This document shows positions 1 to 4,801 of a stretch of DNA of 5,108 nucleotides, piece after piece. A program made the translations under genes and the position numbers. The notes beneath the pieces were generated by a model. That model saw only the letters and a program-made list of their open reading frames with translations, was not told where the DNA came from and did no database searches. This stretch comes from Bifidobacteriaceae bacterium (GTDB lineage Bacteria; Actinomycetota; Actinomycetes; Actinomycetales; WQXJ01): positions 1-5,108 of the forward strand of contig JAISBQ010000358.1 in assembly GCA_031266115.1 (NCBI GenBank), in the 5' to 3' direction. How positions within the stretch are numbered: the first letter of the stretch is position 1; the number at the start of each line of letters is the position of its first letter.

Positions 1-127
1 TGGTTGATTTCCCCGCGCCGTTGGGACCCAGGAACCCGGTGACCAGGCCGGGCTGAACGCTGAACGACAGGTTCGACAAGGCGAGCTTGTCACCGAACCG
101 TTTGGAGACGCCTGTGACTTCGATCAT
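1..127 (-). CDS. ABC transporter ATP-binding protein, N-terminal part (runs off the window)
   Basis: Only the first 42 codons are present; the gene continues beyond base 1. The reading starts MIEVTGVSKRFGDK and reaches a complete Walker A (P-loop) motif, GPNGAGKST, at about residues 34-42, followed by the window edge. The spacing of the opening beta-strand, the KRFG segment and the P-loop is typical of ABC ATPases of the ABC-2 (drug, lipid or antibiotic exporter) class, which hydrolyse ATP at the inner membrane face to drive a separate permease. The ATG at 127 is the natural start because it puts the usual number of residues before Walker A; no good Shine-Dalgarno sequence precedes it. It is transcribed divergently from the histidine kinase. 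Such pairs often control a neighbouring transporter, so this is probably the target (inference). The substrate cannot be told from this fragment. Confidence 0.93.
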   Translation of the reverse strand, partial: MIEVTGVSKRFGDKLALSNLSFSVQPGLVTGFLGPNGAGKST

Positions 128-282
128 GGGCTCAACACTGCCGTGAGACGGTCGCCGGTACATCGCCCCGACGACGTCACTTCGCGGTACACCACACGAC
201 GCTGCGCCAGGCCCCGGATACTCCAACTGGCGTACCAGCCCACCCTGCCTCAGAGGGACGACACGTGGATCGGGGCTGGTGA

Positions 283-307
283 GGGCGGCGCCGAGTTGGC
301 GCCGCCC
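283..307. promoter_or_regulatory. Strong GC-rich hairpin (10-bp perfect stem, 5-base loop)
   Basis: GGGCGGCGCC at 283-292 is followed by the loop GAGTT and the exact inverted copy GGCGCCGCCC at 298-307. An 8-base palindrome AGCATGCT lies just beyond, at 309-316. No T-tract follows on either strand, so it is not a classic intrinsic terminator. It lies about 100 bases upstream of the favoured kinase start and could be an operator, an attenuator or a transcription barrier between the divergent genes. The structure is certain from the sequence; the function is not. Confidence 0.7.
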
Positions 308-392
308 TAGCATGCTGGCTGGGCGTGTCTTGCCGGGTCCCTTCGCTCCTCCCAGGTCAACGCGCTCGGGCGGCGCTCCATCAGCGACGCCC

Positions 393-398
393 TATGCT
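393..398 (+). promoter_or_regulatory. Possible -10 element of the sensor-kinase promoter
   Basis: TATGCT matches four of six positions of the TATAAT consensus, including the key T-A and final T. It ends 6 bases before the in-frame GTG at 405 and 12 bases before the ATG at 411. There is no recognisable -35 box and no purine-rich ribosome-binding site between it and either start codon. If it is real, transcription would begin at or next to the start codon, giving a leaderless message. This is a weak call from one short motif. Confidence 0.3.
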
Positions 399-410
399 CG
401 TTTCGTGTCC

Positions 411-1583
411 ATGGCTCCCGGTCTGCGATCAGCGTCGGTGAACGCGGTTCTTCGGGCGGTCCCAGTGCCGGTGGTCTTCACGGTCCTGATCTGCGCAGGA
501 CCAGCGCTCGAGCGGGACACCTCCTTGTCGCCGGCGGTCGTCGGGTTCTCCCTTGCCAGCATGGCGGCGCTCGGAGCCCAGTACCGGTGGCCCTATCCGG
601 GCGTGGTTGTCATGGTCGCCGGAACCCTGCTGGCGCATTCGTGGGGTGGGGCCTCCACCCCGTATCTGGTCTGCATGGGCCTCGCCTGCTACCGCCTGGC
701 CTCCTCGCGTGCCCGCAAAGCGACCTGGCTGACCGGCGCCGGTGTCGCCGGCGTGTACCTGGGAGCTACCGCGTTCGGGGTCGCCGCACCGGGCTCTTGG
801 GGCGACCTTGTGTGGGCCGGGATGATGCTCGCCTTCGGCGACGCCGCGCGCTCAAGACGCGAAGCGCTGGCCGCTTCCCAAGAACGAGCGGCCCGCGCCG
901 AACAGGCACGGGAGTTGGAGGCCGCTAAGGCTGTCGCCGACGAGCGGCTGCGGATCGCCCGCGACGTCCACGATTCGATCGGACACCGGATGAGCGTCAT
1001 CGCAGTCCACAGTGCCGTCGCCGTGCGCTTGGCGCAAGCCGACCCGGACGCCTCGCGACAAGCGCTGGACCACGTCCGTGAGGCCAGCGTCACGGTCCTG
1101 GACGAGCTGTCAGACCTCGTGGGCGCGCTGCGCGAGTCCGATGACGGGTCCGAGGTGGCCCCCGTGGTCGGGATCGACGGCATCGGACATCTGGTTGGCT
1201 CTTTCGGCGCCACCGGGATGCGCGTGGGCACCCGCGTCCGCAGTGCACCGAGACCGCTCACCTCGGCGGCAAGCCAAGCCGCCTACCGCATAGTCCAGGA
1301 ATCACTCACCAACGCCGCCAAATTCGCAGGCGGGCACGAGGTGGACGTAGACCTGCGGTACGGGCCGAACGGCCTGCTGATCCGTGTGTCCAACCCGCTC
1401 GATCCGGACCGGGAGCCGGGACCGGCCAGGGACGGTCGGGTCCCGAGGTCCGGACACAACGGCATCGTCGGCATGGTCGAGCGCGCGCACAGCGCTGGAG
1501 GCAGCCTCACCGCGGGGCCGATGGGCGGCAGGTTCGTCGTGACGGCGGTCCTGCCTTACGCTCCGGGGGCGGCGACCCCATGA
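411..1583 (+). CDS. Membrane sensor histidine kinase, DesK/NarL type (HisKA_3 + HATPase_c)
   Basis: This protein (390 aa from the ATG at 411) autophosphorylates on histidine and passes the phosphate to the response regulator encoded next. Its N-terminal part (about residues 12-145) is a run of four to five short hydrophobic membrane segments with almost no extracellular domain, as in kinases that sense membrane or envelope state. A charged Ala/Glu/Arg coiled coil (about 146-182) leads to the HisKA_3 dimerisation helix with the phospho-acceptor motif RDVHDSIGH (His187). The HATPase domain has the N-box QESLTNAAKFA (Asn301) and the glycine-rich GHNGIVGM, ending in a typical GGRFVVTAVLP strand. 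The acidic G1 box is not canonical (RDGRVPRSG). The ATG at 411 is preferred. A GTG at 405 (leaderless) is the main alternative. A GTG at 279 would add 44 residues unlike the family and place a strong hairpin at the start codon. The stop overlaps the regulator start by 4 bases. The signal sensed is unknown. Confidence 0.93.
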   Translation: MAPGLRSASVNAVLRAVPVPVVFTVLICAGPALERDTSLSPAVVGFSLASMAALGAQYRWPYPGVVVMVAGTLLAHSWGGASTPYLVCMGLACYRLASSRARKATWLTGAGVAGVYLGATAFGVAAPGSWGDLVWAGMMLAFGDAARSRREALAASQERAARAEQARELEAAKAVADERLRIARDVHDSIGHRMSVIAVHSAVAVRLAQADPDASRQALDHVREASVTVLDELSDLVGALRESDDGSEVAPVVGIDGIGHLVGSFGATGMRVGTRVRSAPRPLTSAASQAAYRIVQESLTNAAKFAGGHEVDVDLRYGPNGLLIRVSNPLDPDREPGPARDGRVPRSGHNGIVGMVERAHSAGGSLTAGPMGGRFVVTAVLPYAPGAATP

Positions 1584-2278
1584 TCGATGTCGTCATAGCC
1601 GACGACCAGGAGCTGATCCGGGCCGGGTTCCGCGCGCTGCTGGAGGCCGCGGGCGGCATTCGCGTAGTGGCGGAGGCTTCGGACGGCGCCCGGGCTGTCG
1701 GCATCGTCCAGAGCAATCCGGTGGATGTCGTGTTGATGGACATCCGGATGCCGAACGTCGACGGGCTGGAGGCGACCCGTCTGATCAGGCAAGATGAACG
1801 CTTGGACGGGGTGCGGATACTGATTCTGACCACCTTCGAGTCGGACGACTACGTGGTGGAGGCGGTGCTGGCGGGCGCTAATGGGTTCATCGGCAAGAAC
1901 ATCGGTGCCGAAGAGTTGGCCGATGCCGTCCGGACCGTTGCGCAGGAAGGCTCCCTGCTGTCGAGCACCGCGGCCGGGCAGTTGATGACGCGTTTTCGGG
2001 CGGCGCATCCCCGGACGCCCACTGCTTCACACGCGCTTGCGGCGTTGACCGCGCGGGAGCACGAAGTGGTGACGCTGTTGGCCTCCGGCATGTCGGCCAG
2101 CGAGATTGCGGACTACCTCAGCCTCTCTCCCCTGACGGTGAAGACGCACATCGGCAGGGCCATCGCCAAGAGCGGGGCGCGCGACCGCGCCGGACTGGTC
2201 GCTCTCGCGCTCAACCCAGGACACGGCCAATCACCGCCGGGCCGGGGGCGGTGTCCACGCGTGGCTGACGAGTGCTGA
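1580..2278 (+). CDS. Response regulator, NarL/FixJ family (receiver + LuxR-type HTH)
   Basis: This is the 232-aa partner of the upstream kinase, a cytoplasmic DNA-binding transcription factor switched on by phosphorylation. The receiver domain (about 1-120) has the acidic pair Asp8-Asp9, the phospho-acceptor Asp54 in VVLMDIRMPNVDG, Thr84/Thr85 and Lys106 (in GFIGKN, where GFLLKD is more usual). The LuxR-type helix-turn-helix lies at about 155-210: LTAREHEVVTLLASGMSASE, then the recognition helix SLSPLTVKTHIGRAIAKSGA. The IAKSGARDR segment has Ser where relatives usually have Leu. The ATG overlaps the kinase stop as ATGA, so the two are translationally coupled and belong to one operon. Family members normally end soon after the ALVALA-like helix; here about 20 extra residues rich in Gly, Pro and Arg follow, and their DNA forms a strong hairpin, so the original stop may have been lost. 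The likely target is the divergent ABC transporter (inference). Confidence 0.94.
   Translation: MIDVVIADDQELIRAGFRALLEAAGGIRVVAEASDGARAVGIVQSNPVDVVLMDIRMPNVDGLEATRLIRQDERLDGVRILILTTFESDDYVVEAVLAGANGFIGKNIGAEELADAVRTVAQEGSLLSSTAAGQLMTRFRAAHPRTPTASHALAALTAREHEVVTLLASGMSASEIADYLSLSPLTVKTHIGRAIAKSGARDRAGLVALALNPGHGQSPPGRGRCPRVADEC
2232..2253 (+). terminator. GC-rich hairpin inside the 3' end of the response-regulator gene
   Basis: CACCGCC at 2232-2238 pairs with GGCGGTG at 2247-2253 around the 8-base loop GGGCCGGG. GGACAC at 2219-2224 could alternatively pair with GTGTCC at 2251-2256. No T-run follows, so if it ends transcription it does so as a GC-rich, T-poor terminator of the kind proposed for actinobacteria. 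It overlaps the non-conserved tail of the response regulator. Fold and position are visible; the terminator role is inferred. Confidence 0.4.
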
Positions 2279-2683
2279 AGCAGCCAAGCAAGCGAGACCT
2301 GGGAGACCGAGCCTCAGGCCAGCTAGACCTCGGTCGCTGCCGCGAGGCGCCGCCTACCGCAACAACGGAAGGCTTCGCCAGGCAGTGCCGGTGCGCGGCC
2401 CAGCGGTACTCAGCTCGGGCCGCTCAAGCCAGCGGGGTTGTGTCGACCCGGCCAATGCCCACCCACCTTCCTGCGAATACGCCCCGAAACGGGCAAGGAA
2501 CAATGAGACACGGACACCAATCACACGGGCATGTGACTTGGAGGCACCACGGGGCGGTCTCACCACAGGTGTTCGTCACGAGTGAATCACGACCACGTCG
2601 CGCCGGTCCCCCGGCTCCACGATCCTCGAGGCGCCTGCACGTCAAGCAGCCGCCTCTGCCCCTCGTTCGGGCATCGCGTGTGG
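2279..2683. other. Gene-free stretch between response regulator and zinc-ribbon gene
   Basis: These roughly 400 bases contain no convincing gene. Long open frames exist on both strands but their translations are low-complexity Arg/Pro/Ala/Thr strings without motifs or ribosome-binding sites. A 7-bp inverted repeat GACCGAG (2305-2311) / CTCGGTC (2329-2335) with a 17-base loop lies 26 bases after the response-regulator stop and may be a weak terminator or RNA-processing hairpin. The two flanking genes converge here, so 3' ends from both sides are expected in this gap. Confidence 0.55.
2305..2335. terminator. Weak inverted repeat downstream of the response regulator
   Basis: The stem is GACCGAG/CTCGGTC, 7 perfect base pairs with a 17-base loop. 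The loop contains the smaller inverted repeat GCCTCAGGC, too tight to fold well on its own. No T-tract is present. It sits between convergent genes, where a bidirectional terminator would be useful. Low confidence as a functional terminator. Confidence 0.25.
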
Positions 2684-3265
2684 TCAGGACGTCGGCGACC
2701 GCCAGAACTGGTGGCCCACGTTGGGAGGCACCACTCGCGTGATGCGCGACGGATCTACGCGCTGGTAGAAGCCAGGCTCCCAAAAGTCGTACTGTCTCGG
2801 TTGGCTATCCCACGGTGCGATCAACTCGTACAGGATGCACGGGTTAGCCATGTACTGCGTGTTAGAGAACCCTCCACCACGGCCATTGAAGTCGTTGAAT
2901 ATGAAATTGTCGCCAAAGAGCGCGCCGCACTTCATGCAAGTGTTAGCCATGTACTCCGATCCCATGCTCTTGGAGTACATGCGCCGCACACCGAACTTGG
3001 CGGCAAGGGTCTGCGTGAAGCTCTCCGAGAACATGGCCTCGAACGGCGAGTACGCACCGACCCACCAGGACGTCAGCCCCGCCGTGTCGGTGACGACCAC
3101 ACAGACGCCCGTGTCTCGCACGGGCGCATGGCATTTCCAGCAATCGCGCGCGTCGGTGACAAGGATGCCAACGTGCCGCAGTCGCCACGGAGGACTTGGC
3201 AGCGAGAACGGCGGCAATACGTCCCGACAGCCGTCTCCCCAATCAATCACCATCGCGCGTGGCAT
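2684..3265 (-). CDS. Split zinc-ribbon protein of unknown function (193 aa)
   Basis: This is a real gene: the ATG at 3265 follows a perfect AGGAGG with a 4-base spacer, and the frame stays open for 193 codons. It carries two CxxC knuckles, Cys42-Trp-Lys-Cys45 and Cys110-Met-Lys-Cys113, about 65 residues apart, which together would bind one zinc ion as a split zinc ribbon. The segment after Tyr97 (YSKSMGSEYMANTCMKCGAL) resembles the ANxCPxCGAxQGD block of uncharacterised zinc-ribbon proteins. A second YMAN-x-C peptide occurs at 138-143. No signal peptide or membrane segment is seen; the protein is rich in Trp, Phe and Tyr and ends near a HQFW motif. Its core is only about 50-53% G+C in the two lines I counted, well below the kinase gene, which suggests horizontal transfer. 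It lies just downstream of a decayed AlbA_2-type gene, probably in the same former operon. I do not know its function; nucleic-acid or protein binding is a guess from the zinc ribbon. Confidence 0.82.
   Translation of the reverse strand: MPRAMVIDWGDGCRDVLPPFSLPSPPWRLRHVGILVTDARDCWKCHAPVRDTGVCVVVTDTAGLTSWWVGAYSPFEAMFSESFTQTLAAKFGVRRMYSKSMGSEYMANTCMKCGALFGDNFIFNDFNGRGGGFSNTQYMANPCILYELIAPWDSQPRQYDFWEPGFYQRVDPSRITRVVPPNVGHQFWRSPTS
2843..2955 (-). repeat. 14-base direct repeat pair inside the zinc-ribbon gene
   Basis: GTTAGCCATGTACT occurs exactly at 2843-2856 and again at 2942-2955 (99 bases apart, in the same reading frame). On the coding strand both copies encode YMAN, within QYMANPC (residues 137-143) and EYMANTC (104-110). 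The frame match and the following cysteine in both copies suggest a small internal duplication or a repeated binding motif rather than coincidence. Confidence 0.6.
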
Positions 3266-3269
3266 GGTT

Positions 3270-3275
3270 CCTCCT
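3270..3275 (-). promoter_or_regulatory. Perfect Shine-Dalgarno AGGAGG of the zinc-ribbon gene
   Basis: Reading the minus strand, AGGAGG is followed by AACC and the ATG at 3265. It is the strongest ribosome-binding site in the window and fixes the start of the 193-aa gene. It lies only a few bases after the stop codon (3280-3282) of the decayed AlbA_2-type gene, as expected for consecutive genes of one operon. Confidence 0.85.
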
Positions 3276-3279
3276 GTCG

Positions 3280-3713
3280 CTACCCAACACGATCCACCTG
3301 CGAACCGCTGGTCTGCAATCCACCCAGCACGTCCCTCTCAGAGTCTCGCCGTGGCCCAGTTCCTACCAGGCCATCTACAGGGACATCCGATGGTTCAGAA
3401 CGACCCATAGGGATGATCGTCCTGAACACGTCACCTTCGACCAACTGAGGATCTTGGCCCGAGTAGACGCGAGTGTACCGGTACAGGTTACGCACTCCGG
3501 AGCCGAGAGTATCGGCCAGGCCGTGTTGACATCCTCAACGCCAGACACTGAGTCGTGCTCCCACCGCCCAGCGCTGGGGAAGATGTCCCAGTCATCCATC
3601 GTCCGCCACGGATGATCCAGACGCTTGTTCACCGCCGGCTGCCGCGCCGTCGGCATCAACTCAGCAATCCCCAACTCACACAGATCGGCGAACGGGAACA
3701 CCTTTCGCTCAAG
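3280..3713 (-). pseudogene. Decayed AlbA_2/Schlafen-type ATP-binding protein (divergent AAA, RecG-like)
   Basis: Two pieces of one protein family lie in different minus-strand frames. Piece 1 (about 3713-3504) reads ERKVFPFADLCELG, then NKRLDHPWRTMDDWDIFPSAG and HDSVSGVEDVN. It matches the linker after the AlbA_2 domain, where relatives have HPW..M.D...L.SAGL....TG.EG. Piece 2 (about 3540-3406) reads HGLADTLGSGVRNLYRY, then TRVYSGQDPQLVEGDVFRTI and IPM, which is the C-terminal end of such proteins (HATPase_c_4 / AAA_4 region). The winged-helix and ATPase-like middle, roughly 130-150 residues in relatives, is missing between them, and the frame changes at the join near 3510-3545. So an internal deletion plus frameshift destroyed the gene. 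The end of piece 2 runs on to a TAG at 3280, 14 bases upstream of the zinc-ribbon start. Intact relatives are DNA-binding or regulatory proteins often seen in mobile and defence regions. Family assignment is from memory of motifs, without a search. Confidence 0.68.
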
Positions 3714-3973
3714 GTGACCGTCTCGCCCGGCGGCAGCAAGAGGATCAGCCGGTGAGTGCCGACGGACCCGCACTCGCCATGCCGACTCTCTCTCGCGACG
3801 GGGCCGAGAGCGGCATCGTCCGCGAAATCCGCCGGCGTGTCGTGCTCGCCTGGGTAGCTCTCCCACCCTGAATCCACTTGCGCGATCCGGCCGGCACCGA
3901 GCACACCGCGCAAGTCGGCCACGCCTTTCGTGACGGCCATTTCATGAGTGATGAGTGCCGAAAGGAACAGAGA
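3656..3973 (-). pseudogene. Unidentified remnant reading frame upstream of the AlbA_2 wreck
   Basis: A minus-strand frame is open from after a TGA at 3974-3976 to a stop at 3656, with an ATG at 3940. It reads LITHEMAVTKGVADLRGVLG, later DTPADFADDAALGPVARESR, and then GSVGTHRLILLLPPGETVTL. The balanced composition looks protein-like, unlike the Arg/Pro-rich shadow frames nearby. At about 3704-3713 it overlaps the beginning of the AlbA_2-like piece in another frame (TVTLSER against LERKVFPF), so a single frameshift could have split one protein. I do not recognise the family, see no ribosome-binding site before the ATG, and cannot say whether it belonged to the AlbA_2 gene or to a separate upstream gene. 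It is called a remnant because it has no proper start and ends by frameshift. Confidence 0.4.
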
Positions 3974-3998
3974 TCAGGCCGCAGGCCGCGCCGCCAAG

Positions 3999-4461
3999 TG
4001 GGACCAACCCGAAAGCAACCGCCACATGCGTTCAAGAGCGGGCGCCCTCCTTTGCCTGACCGGCGCCATTCTTCATCCGCCGAGTACGCAACCAACCGAT
4101 TGGCGGCGCGTCGGAGCCGCGGACGAGGCTTGACGCGCCCGATGGATGGGCCTCCGCTGAGGCTTCCGCCGCGGCGGCGCGGCGATCGTCAGCGCCTTTC
4201 CCTGCGGCCTGGCTGCCAACAGCAGGTCGCCTGACCAATGAGGCACCGGGTCGACATGACGGTTCATCGCGACCATCATGCTCTCGAAGACTTCGCGGAC
4301 GCCACCCTCGACAGGACAAGAGCAGTCCACCACCGCACGGTCCAGCCGTTACTTCGGTCGGGGCCGATTAGCCGCTTACCCGCAAGAACAGGTCCTGGTG
4401 ACTCGCGTTTCGCGCCATGTGTTGCATTTCCTGCAGAGGTTGTGGTCCCGGTTTGGTCCCA
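3999..4461. repeat. Possible terminal inverted repeats of a small (463-base) non-coding element
   Basis: TGGGACCAACCCG reads rightward from 3999 and TGGGACCAAACCG reads leftward from 4461; 12 of 13 bases match and the copies point inward, as terminal inverted repeats do. The enclosed segment has no supported gene. However, no target-site duplication is visible in the flanks, and a match this short could arise by chance in GC-rich DNA. Treat it as a candidate only. Confidence 0.2.
4443..4460 (+). repeat. Heptamer direct repeat TGGTCCC x2, one helical turn apart
   Basis: TGGTCCC occurs at 4443-4449 and 4454-4460, with an 11-base start-to-start distance, placing both on the same DNA face. It lies about 40 bases downstream of the toxin stop codon. 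Such pairs can be protein-binding sites, for example integrase arm sites, but there is no integrase gene in the window. Confidence 0.35.
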
Positions 4462-4498
4462 GCTGCCCCGGCGGCCAGTCCGTGAACGCAGTCTGCCG

Positions 4499-4801
4499 TC
4501 AGCCGTAGATCTGGCTGTGGGTCCCCACGGTGATCAGGTTCCCGACGGTGACAGTTGAGCCGTCGTCGTTCAACTCGTCCACGGCGTCGAACAGTATCCG
4601 CAGGTCGCCGCCGGCGTCTAGGGAATAGGCGCCGAGCCAGTCGCCCTTCAGTCCGTGCAGCCGCAGCTGCGGGGAGGCGATGTCGTTGAGTGCCAGCCCC
4701 AGTGCCGCCTTCACCCTGGCTTGCTGCTTGGGCGAGAGCTTCGCCATCGCCTTGGCGAACTGCCTGGTGGCGGCGAACCGCACCACTTTGAGTTCACTCA
4801 T
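4499..4801 (-). CDS. Type II toxin, RelE/YafQ family (putative ribosome-dependent mRNA interferase)
   Basis: This 100-aa protein has the RelE-superfamily layout: an N-terminal helical hairpin (AATRQFAKAMAKLSPKQQAR), the strand block LRLHGLKGDWLGAYSLDAGG, then DLRILF and a C-terminal GTHSQIYG. In YafQ the catalytic residues are His50, His63, Asp67 and His87; here His49, Asp66 and His95 fit three of these by position in the motifs, but the His63 position appears to be Ser or Leu (alignment by eye). Relatives bind the ribosomal A site and cut mRNA during translation. The start codon lies inside the end of the antitoxin gene (8-base overlap), and no ribosome-binding site of its own is seen, so translation is probably coupled to the antitoxin. 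The length is normal and the frame intact. The family is secure; whether it is RelE-like or YafQ-like in cutting behaviour is not. Confidence 0.9.
   Translation of the reverse strand: MSELKVVRFAATRQFAKAMAKLSPKQQARVKAALGLALNDIASPQLRLHGLKGDWLGAYSLDAGGDLRILFDAVDELNDDGSTVTVGNLITVGTHSQIYG

Larger units (their letters stand above)
128..410. other. Divergent intergenic region between ABC transporter and sensor kinase
   Basis: This gap must contain both outward-facing promoters. I see a 7-base direct repeat CGGTACA at 156-162 and 185-191 (29-base spacing), a small inverted repeat CTGG/CCAG at 227-238, and a very strong hairpin at 283-307 (listed separately). The plus-strand frame is open from a GTG at 279, but the residues it adds (Arg/Pro/Ser rich, no family resemblance) look like translated spacer, so I treat this stretch as noncoding. 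No RNA gene is recognised. Confidence 0.6.
3977..4498. other. Gene-free, repeat-bearing stretch between the decayed operon and the toxin gene
   Basis: I see no supported gene in these 520 bases. Several frames are open by chance because of the high G+C; their products are Arg/Pro/Ser rich. The least shadow-like is a minus-strand frame around 4340-4200 (GGVREVFESMMVAMNRHVDP), which has a TAA just upstream, no start signal and no recognised family, and may be gene debris. Short repeats are present: TGGTCCC twice with 11-base periodicity (4443-4449 and 4454-4460), an inverted copy at 3999-4007, and CGCG-TTT-CGCG at 4404-4414. Confidence 0.5.

Noticed and set aside
279..410. N-terminal extension of the sensor kinase from the GTG at 279
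   Set aside because: It adds 44 Arg/Pro/Ser-rich residues with no family resemblance, places a 10-bp hairpin a few bases after the start codon, and has no ribosome-binding site. Starts at 411 or 405 fit better.
689..1261. Long minus-strand open frame within the kinase gene
   Set aside because: It is antisense to a well-recognised kinase; its Ser/Ala/Arg-rich translation is a typical shadow in GC-rich DNA.
2272..2742. 156-codon plus-strand open frame after the response regulator
   Set aside because: Its low-complexity Arg/Ala/Pro/Thr composition, lack of a ribosome-binding site and lack of motifs speak against it, and it runs into the 3' end of the opposite zinc-ribbon gene.
2835..3410. 191-codon plus-strand open frame opposite the zinc-ribbon gene
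   Set aside because: It overlaps both the antisense of the zinc-ribbon gene and the decayed AlbA_2 remnant, and shows no motif or start signal.
2582..3448. 288-codon plus-strand open frame opposite the zinc-ribbon gene
   Set aside because: It is longer than the real gene but is the antisense shadow: Arg/His/Pro rich, without motifs or a ribosome-binding site, whereas the minus strand has AGGAGG and zinc knuckles.
3878..4234. 118-codon plus-strand open frame
   Set aside because: The translation is almost entirely Arg, Pro and Ser late in the frame, with no start signal; this is chance openness.
4073..4333. Minus-strand open frame with GGVREVFESMMVAMNRHVDP
   Set aside because: The middle looks somewhat protein-like, but there is a TAA just upstream, no ribosome-binding site, an Arg/Pro-rich end and no family I recognise. 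I mention it as possible debris but do not call it a gene.
4368..4418. 16-codon minus-strand mini-ORF (MARNASHQDLFLRVSG) with a GCAGGAAA-like ribosome site
   Set aside because: Too short to support, no recognised leader-peptide pattern, and no downstream gene for it to regulate.
4238..4558. 106-codon plus-strand open frame overlapping the toxin 3' end
   Set aside because: It overlaps a well-recognised toxin gene on the other strand and has no motif or start signal.
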